From: an uncultured Lachnospiraceae bacterium
GTDB taxonomy: Bacteria > Bacillota > Clostridia > Lachnospirales > Lachnospiraceae
Direction: 5' to 3'
Length of the DNA: 51,847 nt
Assembly (NCBI GenBank): GCA_949132985.1
Contig: CASCGD010000010.1
Span: forward strand, 1 to 51,847
Positions within the stretch are counted from its first letter, which is position 1. Each line of letters opens with the position of its first letter. Below the pieces are notes generated by a model. It worked only from the letters and a program-made list of their open reading frames with translations. It was not told the origin of the DNA and did no database searches. A program made the translations under genes and the position numbers. This document shows, one piece after another, positions 47,681 through 51,847 of the stretch.

Positions 47681-48748
47681 TCAAAATCCAAACTCCGCGT
47701 AATCCTCCGGCAGAAACCGATGATAAATCATATGGCAGCCCTCATCCTTGAAGCAGTAATAGTATGGATCATCTCCTGCAGTAAAACGAATCATCACGTC
47801 AAACTCCTCCCCGCCCATCGGTGTAATGATGACGGGCCTTTGCTGCGCCTCAAACAATGCCTGAACCTGTCCCATCGTCGTCCCGCAGCTTCCGATCAGT
47901 TCTACCAGCCGGAGAATAAACTCATCTTCCTTCATAATTGAATGTACATATTCACTGCCCTGCTCCGGGATCTCAAAACAGAACCGCTCGCCCCGGTGAG
48001 AAATGTGCACGCCTCCGAGGGTATGCCTTATGGTACACGCAAAGTCGGCCAGCCGCACCTGCATCTGATCCGCATTCTCCCGGCTTCCATATAAATGGTT
48101 CAGCGTGCCTAAGGGATAATAAAGCCGCAGCGATTCTTTCCGGTAGCCCAGCTTTGCCTGCTCCTCTTTCATCAGATCAATCAGATTTTTTTCCAGCTTT
48201 TTGTGGCCCAGCTCTTCTCTGATCTGTTTCACGATCTGTCGAATCTGCTTTCCACGGCAATCAATCACCACATCCGCATATCTCTCATAGAGGGGTGCCC
48301 GCTCCGCAAAAAGTTCCTCCAGCGTCTGTCCCTCGCGGATAGCGACGCCGCGCTCACTCAAATCCCCCAACCGCTCAGAAAGCTCCCCGCAGGGAAGCGA
48401 GAGATAAACCACCATACCACTGTTTTTCAAATGCTCCATCGCCTCCACGCCATAAACCGCACTCCCTCCGGTGGCGATGACCGACCTTTTCACATCGATC
48501 GATGCGTTGACCTGATTTTCCACCCTCTGAAAACCGTCAAGTCCCTGTTCATCTATGATCTCGTAGAGCAGTTTCCCCTCCCGCTCCTGAATCAGCAGAT
48601 CAGAATCCATAAAATAATATCCCAGATGCTTCGCGAGAACCACACCCACAGTACTCTTTCCCACACCCGGCATCCCGATCAAAATAATATTTCTGCCGTC
48701 ATCTGCTCCGCGGTATCTCGCCGCTGCCTTTTCTCTAATCGTATTCAT
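47681..48748 (-). CDS. Shikimate kinase-like domain fused to DUF3877
   Basis: A 355-residue fusion. Residues ~15-180 are a shikimate kinase-like P-loop domain: Walker A 'LIGMPGVGKSTVGVVLAKHL', Asp pair in 'FMDSDLLIQ', and lid Arg in 'ERAPLYERYADVVID'. Two shikimate-binding positions differ: 'FQRVE' has Gln where family members have Arg (FRxxE), and 'ATGGSAVY' replaces the GGG motif. Residues ~185-355 match DUF3877 ('KEEQAKLGYRKESLRLYYPL', 'GCHMIYHRFLPED'). It starts at 48748, inside the end of the YolD-like gene (14-bp overlap). Role in aromatic synthesis is doubtful; the substrate may differ. Confidence 0.82.
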   Translation of the reverse strand: MNTIREKAAARYRGADDGRNIILIGMPGVGKSTVGVVLAKHLGYYFMDSDLLIQEREGKLLYEIIDEQGLDGFQRVENQVNASIDVKRSVIATGGSAVYGVEAMEHLKNSGMVVYLSLPCGELSERLGDLSERGVAIREGQTLEELFAERAPLYERYADVVIDCRGKQIRQIVKQIREELGHKKLEKNLIDLMKEEQAKLGYRKESLRLYYPLGTLNHLYGSRENADQMQVRLADFACTIRHTLGGVHISHRGERFCFEIPEQGSEYVHSIMKEDEFILRLVELIGSCGTTMGQVQALFEAQQRPVIITPMGGEEFDVMIRFTAGDDPYYYCFKDEGCHMIYHRFLPEDYAEFGF

Positions 48749-49010
48749 GTTCCATCCGCTCCTCCACCTGCCGCTGTGTCTCCCTGATCGCATCCCCGTG
48801 GCCGCTCAGCGCCGCAAACGGCGAAAACTGTGCCGCGCGTTCAGACAGCGGCATCCGTGGATGAACCTTTGAGACGTGATGCGGCAAGTCAATGATATCG
48901 TCATAGCGGTGTGCGGCTCCATCCATATCCTGATACACCGCCGCCGCAGCATCTCCCTTGAAGCGCCCGCTTTCACGATCCGGCGCATCCTGCTTCTTTT
49001 TCTGCTCCAT
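48735..49010 (-). CDS. YolD-like protein
   Basis: A 91-residue soluble protein with the pattern 'RYDDIIDLPHHVSKVHPRMP' and 'LSERAAQFSPFAALSGHGDA', followed by a Glu/Arg-rich helix ('IRETQRQVEERMEHEYD'). This is the form of YolD-like proteins found next to Y-family polymerase genes in Firmicutes, comparable to the B. subtilis YqjX-YqjW and YolD-UvrX pairs. The start at 49010 follows GGAGGGAATCAGGC. It lies 69 bp after the polymerase gene and overlaps the kinase fusion by 14 bp. It probably assists the polymerase in damage tolerance. Confidence 0.8.
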   Translation of the reverse strand: MEQKKKQDAPDRESGRFKGDAAAAVYQDMDGAAHRYDDIIDLPHHVSKVHPRMPLSERAAQFSPFAALSGHGDAIRETQRQVEERMEHEYD

Positions 49011-49079
49011 GCCTGATTCCCTCCGATCTGTTTCCTTCCTGACATGATCCACACAAATCATCCGCTTTCCTTCACTGCT

Positions 49080-50630
49080 TCACGCCCGGTGCCCTCCGAT
49101 CTGTTCATTTCGCTCTATCGTTGTCGCGCCCTCCTGCAAATTCATACCCTTGAGCATCGCATTTTTTCCGTAGCGCTTCTTTACGCTCAGCATCGCCTCC
49201 TGAAGCTTTCGCTCCCTGGCGAGCAGTTCCTCCTGGGGCCGCTTCCCATCGCCGGCCTTTATCCCCGGTTTATCCGCCTGTCCGATGCCCCTGCCCGCCA
49301 GAATTACATCCGCCTCTTTCGGATTTTCTGCCGGGTCAGGTGCCGGCTCGAACCCTTCCACCGCAAACAGGGAAAGCTGCTCGCAGTGCTCTTTCTTCGC
49401 CTGCGCCTCATCCATGAGGCGGTTTGCACACAGGCTGATCCGGCGTATCAGCAGATCTTTATTGACGATCCGCGCAAAAAGCGCAAGCACCGCATCCGTG
49501 ATGCGCATGGAGGACGAGGTTTTCTGATCAAGGTTTGCCGTCCCATGGGCATGCACCGGCACCTGCCTTCCGTAACGATCCATGGACACCGGTCCCCGGT
49601 AGGCCCTCCGCCGCTCCGGGGTCGAGAGATTGTCCATATCATAGCCAACAGTCAGCACAATCTGATCCGTCACCAGCCGCTTTTCCACCAGCTCAAGCGC
49701 CATCAAGTCCGCCATCTCCCGCATCACCAGCAACGCCTTCTCATATTCATAGGGACAGCGAAGCACCTGGCCGGAGACTATGCTTTTGTTTTCCGGTTTA
49801 TAAGCTTTGACATCCGCCATGGTACACGGCTCGTAGCCCCAGGCATGGTCAATCAACAGCTCTGCATTTACCCCAAACAGCTTATAGAGAAGCTCCTCGT
49901 TGTAAAAATCCTCCGGCGCACCGACCGAGCAGCGCGCCACGTCACCCATCGTGTACAATCCGCATTCCGCCAGCTTTTTCGCGTATCCCTTTCCCACACG
50001 CCAGAAATCCGTGATCGGCTCGTGCGCCCAGAGCTTCCTCCGATAGCTCATCTCATCCAGACAGGCGATGCGCACGCCGTTCTCATCCGGCTGCACATGC
50101 TTTGCCATAATATCCATAGCAACCTTACACAGATAAAGATTCGTCCCAACTCCCCCCGCCGCAGTGATACCGACGGTTTCGTACACATCCGCAATCATTT
50201 TTGCCGCCAGCTGGCGCGCCGTCATGCAGTAAGTGTTCAGATAATGCGTCGCGTCAAACATGATCTCGTCAATAGAGTACACATGAATATCTTCCGGCGC
50301 AATATATTTGAGATAGACCTCATAAATTTTCGTGCTGTATTCCAGGTAAAGCGCCATGCGCGGCGGCGCGGTGATATAGGTCAGCTGCTCATCGCCGGCT
50401 CTGTCGGCATTGTAGGCGCGCACGCGCTCCACAACCTCAAAAAGCCGTGCCCTTCCCGGAATGCCGATAGCTTTCAGGGAAGGGGACACGGCCAGACAGA
50501 TCGTCTTATTCGTGCGGCTCTCATCTGCGACCACAAGATTTGCTGTCATCGGGTCAAGCCCACGCTCCTTGCATTCTACAGATGCATAAAAGGATTTTAA
50601 ATCAATTGCGACAAATGCATTTTCCGCCAC
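49080..50630 (-). CDS. Y-family DNA polymerase (DinB/UmuC-like)
   Basis: A 516-residue translesion polymerase. The catalytic palm has 'FVAIDLKSFYASVECKERGL' (first Asp and steric-gate region) and 'DIHVYSIDEIMFDATHYLNT' (second Asp-Glu pair). The thumb and little-finger regions follow ('VGKGYAKKLAECGLYTMGDV'). The last ~120 residues are a long charged tail, ending in 'GATTIERNEQIGGHRA'. The start is GTG at 50630, sharing its G with the TAG stop of the preceding lipoprotein gene. In B. subtilis and relatives such genes are LexA-controlled; I saw no clear LexA box because the gene sits inside an operon. Confidence 0.9.
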   Translation of the reverse strand: MAENAFVAIDLKSFYASVECKERGLDPMTANLVVADESRTNKTICLAVSPSLKAIGIPGRARLFEVVERVRAYNADRAGDEQLTYITAPPRMALYLEYSTKIYEVYLKYIAPEDIHVYSIDEIMFDATHYLNTYCMTARQLAAKMIADVYETVGITAAGGVGTNLYLCKVAMDIMAKHVQPDENGVRIACLDEMSYRRKLWAHEPITDFWRVGKGYAKKLAECGLYTMGDVARCSVGAPEDFYNEELLYKLFGVNAELLIDHAWGYEPCTMADVKAYKPENKSIVSGQVLRCPYEYEKALLVMREMADLMALELVEKRLVTDQIVLTVGYDMDNLSTPERRRAYRGPVSMDRYGRQVPVHAHGTANLDQKTSSSMRITDAVLALFARIVNKDLLIRRISLCANRLMDEAQAKKEHCEQLSLFAVEGFEPAPDPAENPKEADVILAGRGIGQADKPGIKAGDGKRPQEELLARERKLQEAMLSVKKRYGKNAMLKGMNLQEGATTIERNEQIGGHRA

Positions 50631-51652
50631 TATTTTACCAGAGTAAAGTAATCGTCTAATTCATCGGTCTCGCACTCACCTTTACTCTTCCAGAAGGATG
50701 CCATATCCTTGCACAGATCAAAAATGTTGTCCTCTGCGCCATCTTCCAGCATCTCCTCATTCTCATCCTTTCCTAAAAAGTGCAAGCCTTCCGCATCTCC
50801 CTCGATATCCTCGGCGCTGACCTCTTCAAAACCGCCGGCCATGTCTTTATATGCCTGCTCTGGATTTTCATTATAGAAATCAACCGCCTTGTACCAGCAC
50901 TGTGCAACAGCTTCCACGATATCGGGATTTTTCTCTGCAAAAGCAGCATTTACCACTAAGCTGTCGGAAATCGCATCGGGATAATCCGCACTCGTTACCA
51001 GCGCATGGGCTCCTTCCACCTCATCTAAGGCGTTGGAAAGCTCCGGCTCCCACATGATTGCCGCATCCACCTGGCCGCCGATAAATGCCACACCCGCCTC
51101 GGTTGTGTCATTCATATCGATCACATCGATATCCTCCTCGCTCAGGGAAGATCCGCCCTCCAGCGCTTTCAGGAAAAAGTAATAGGATGATGCGGACTTA
51201 TCCAGAGCTACCGTTCTTCCTGCAAGGTCATCCAGTGACTGAATGTCCGAAACTGCCACCAGCGCATCCGCACCGACAGAGCGGTCCATGGTAAGCACAT
51301 ATTTACTCGTTGCGCCGTTTGCAAACATCTTGATGTTCGGGTCCTGTGCGGTCGCCAAAAACTGTATATCGCCTTTCGTGATCAGGCTGGCGTAGGTGGA
51401 CTCATCCTCGATGACCTGGATATCCATATTGATACCCGCCTCCTCAAAATAGCCCTGCTCCTTCGCAATGAACATCGGCGCATAACCCGTAAACGTGCAG
51501 AAGGCCATCCGCACATCAGTCATATCACCTTCTGCGCCGGAAACATCACCGCCCTCCTCCTGCGCGGGCGCATCCTGCCCGCTGCCGCAGCCGGCAAACA
51601 CTGCACCGACCGTCAAAAGTACCGCCAATAACACACACAATTTCCTCTTCAT
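50630..51652 (-). CDS. NMT1/SsuA-type ABC substrate-binding lipoprotein
   Basis: A 340-residue lipoprotein. The signal peptide ends in 'AVFAGC' (Cys21 lipidated), then an acidic linker ('GGDVSGAEGD'). The domain starts 'VRMAFCTFTGYAPMFIAKEQ' with 'GYFEEAGINMDIQVIEDEST', typical of the NMT1/THI5-like or taurine/nitrate-binding family. 'SLDDLAGRTVALDKSASSYY' and 'GQVDAAIMWEPELSNALDEV' follow. It would capture a small molecule such as a sulfonate or thiamine precursor. No permease or ATPase gene follows; they may lie right of the window. I start at the ATG at 51652. The long upstream frame is the translated leader repeat. Confidence 0.9.
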   Translation of the reverse strand: MKRKLCVLLAVLLTVGAVFAGCGSGQDAPAQEEGGDVSGAEGDMTDVRMAFCTFTGYAPMFIAKEQGYFEEAGINMDIQVIEDESTYASLITKGDIQFLATAQDPNIKMFANGATSKYVLTMDRSVGADALVAVSDIQSLDDLAGRTVALDKSASSYYFFLKALEGGSSLSEEDIDVIDMNDTTEAGVAFIGGQVDAAIMWEPELSNALDEVEGAHALVTSADYPDAISDSLVVNAAFAEKNPDIVEAVAQCWYKAVDFYNENPEQAYKDMAGGFEEVSAEDIEGDAEGLHFLGKDENEEMLEDGAEDNIFDLCKDMASFWKSKGECETDELDDYFTLVK

Positions 51653-51680
51653 AGTTTTCCCCTTTTCATTCATATTATTC

Positions 51681-51847
51681 TGTTTTAAAGTAACGCCCGT
51701 TCGCCTCCGCTCGCGGGCAAATCGTCGGAAAGCATTCCATAAAATGCTTCGCATTTTGCTTTCCTCCTGTTTCAAAGTTACGCCCGTTCGCTTCCGCTCG
51801 CGGGCAAATCGTCGGAAAGCATTCCATAAAATGCTTCGCATTTTGCT
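51681..51847 (-). repeat. 87-bp leader repeat before the NMT1-type lipoprotein gene
   Basis: Two units (the second cut by the window edge), with GCCCG-N14-CGGGC hairpins starting at 51695 and 51782, 87 bp apart. Each unit also has AAAATGC-TTC-GCATTTT and its own AGGAGGAAAGCAAAATG start-like site. Because 87 is 29 codons, the units form one open frame that would repeat a peptide starting 'MRSILWNAFRRF'. A shorter relative lies before hflK. Confidence 0.75.

Noticed and set aside
49044-50600. Long plus-strand frame of 518 codons opposite the Y-family polymerase
   Set aside because: It is His/Arg-rich with no recognisable motif and is a shadow of the clear polymerase gene on the minus strand.
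51653-51841. 63-residue N-terminal extension of the NMT1-type lipoprotein
   Set aside because: It would place a duplicated Arg-rich peptide ahead of a perfect lipoprotein signal; the ATG at 51652 gives the normal start.

Overview
The window reads as chromosomal DNA of an anaerobic, fermentative Clostridia, most likely a gut Lachnospiraceae. This is inferred from gene content and roughly 50% GC: strong AGGAGG ribosome sites, L-lactate dehydrogenase beside pyruvate kinase, a group B-type [FeFe] hydrogenase, BMP-type nucleoside ABC transport, a YolD/Y-family polymerase pair and DUF3877. No rRNA, tRNA, CRISPR array, intact insertion sequence or prophage was seen. 43 protein-coding genes are called, most on the minus strand.

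Layout. (1) 1-8.1 kb, minus: a PTS/glycosidase operon in the order GH106-like enzyme, EIIA, GH43 enzyme, BglG-type antiterminator, EIIBC, DUF5060/DUF4038 hydrolase (cut by the window edge). It has a good sigma-A promoter and three copies of a terminator-like leader. An imported oligosaccharide is probably cut in the cytoplasm. (2) 8.1-8.5 kb: a small PsiE-like membrane protein. (3) 8.7-23.8 kb: a catabolic locus controlled by a LacI-type regulator. The minus arm holds nucleoside hydrolase, BMP lipoprotein, ABC ATPase, two permeases, dihydropyrimidinase-like amidohydrolase, NAD epimerase, a second nucleoside hydrolase, D-2-hydroxyacid dehydrogenase and glycerate kinase. The plus arm holds the regulator, an SDR oxidoreductase and a DUF401 permease. 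It looks like uptake and breakdown of a nucleoside or cyclic-amide compound draining into glycerate. (4) 23.9-28.4 kb: a membrane-anchored serpin, a 29-residue Cys-rich peptide overlapping ldh, ldh and pyk. (5) 28.5-31.9 kb: macrodomain protein, a DUF2156-GNAT fusion and a TtcA-like enzyme. (6) 32.2-38.8 kb: a tight operon hflK-hflC-moxR-DUF58-transglutaminase. (7) 39.1-42.0 kb: a secreted transglutaminase-like protein and a BlaR1-like M56 sensor. (8) 42.1-47.5 kb: histidine phosphatase, [FeFe] hydrogenase, trkH and trkA. (9) 47.7-51.8 kb: a shikimate-kinase-like/DUF3877 fusion, a YolD-like protein, a Y-family polymerase and an NMT1-type substrate-binding lipoprotein.

The least expected signal is not a gene. 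A 49-bp element with two predicted hairpins sits directly in front of the ribosome site of three unrelated genes, in 3, 2 and 1 tandem copies, with a compensatory base change in one stem. A second hairpin family precedes hflK and the NMT1-type lipoprotein gene. Both look like dispersed 5'-UTR RNA elements. Other points of interest are the three-copy attenuator of the PTS operon, a bidirectional LacI-type operator system, a BlaR1 promoter carrying two dyads with no blaI nearby, and a kinase fusion whose shikimate-binding residues are changed.
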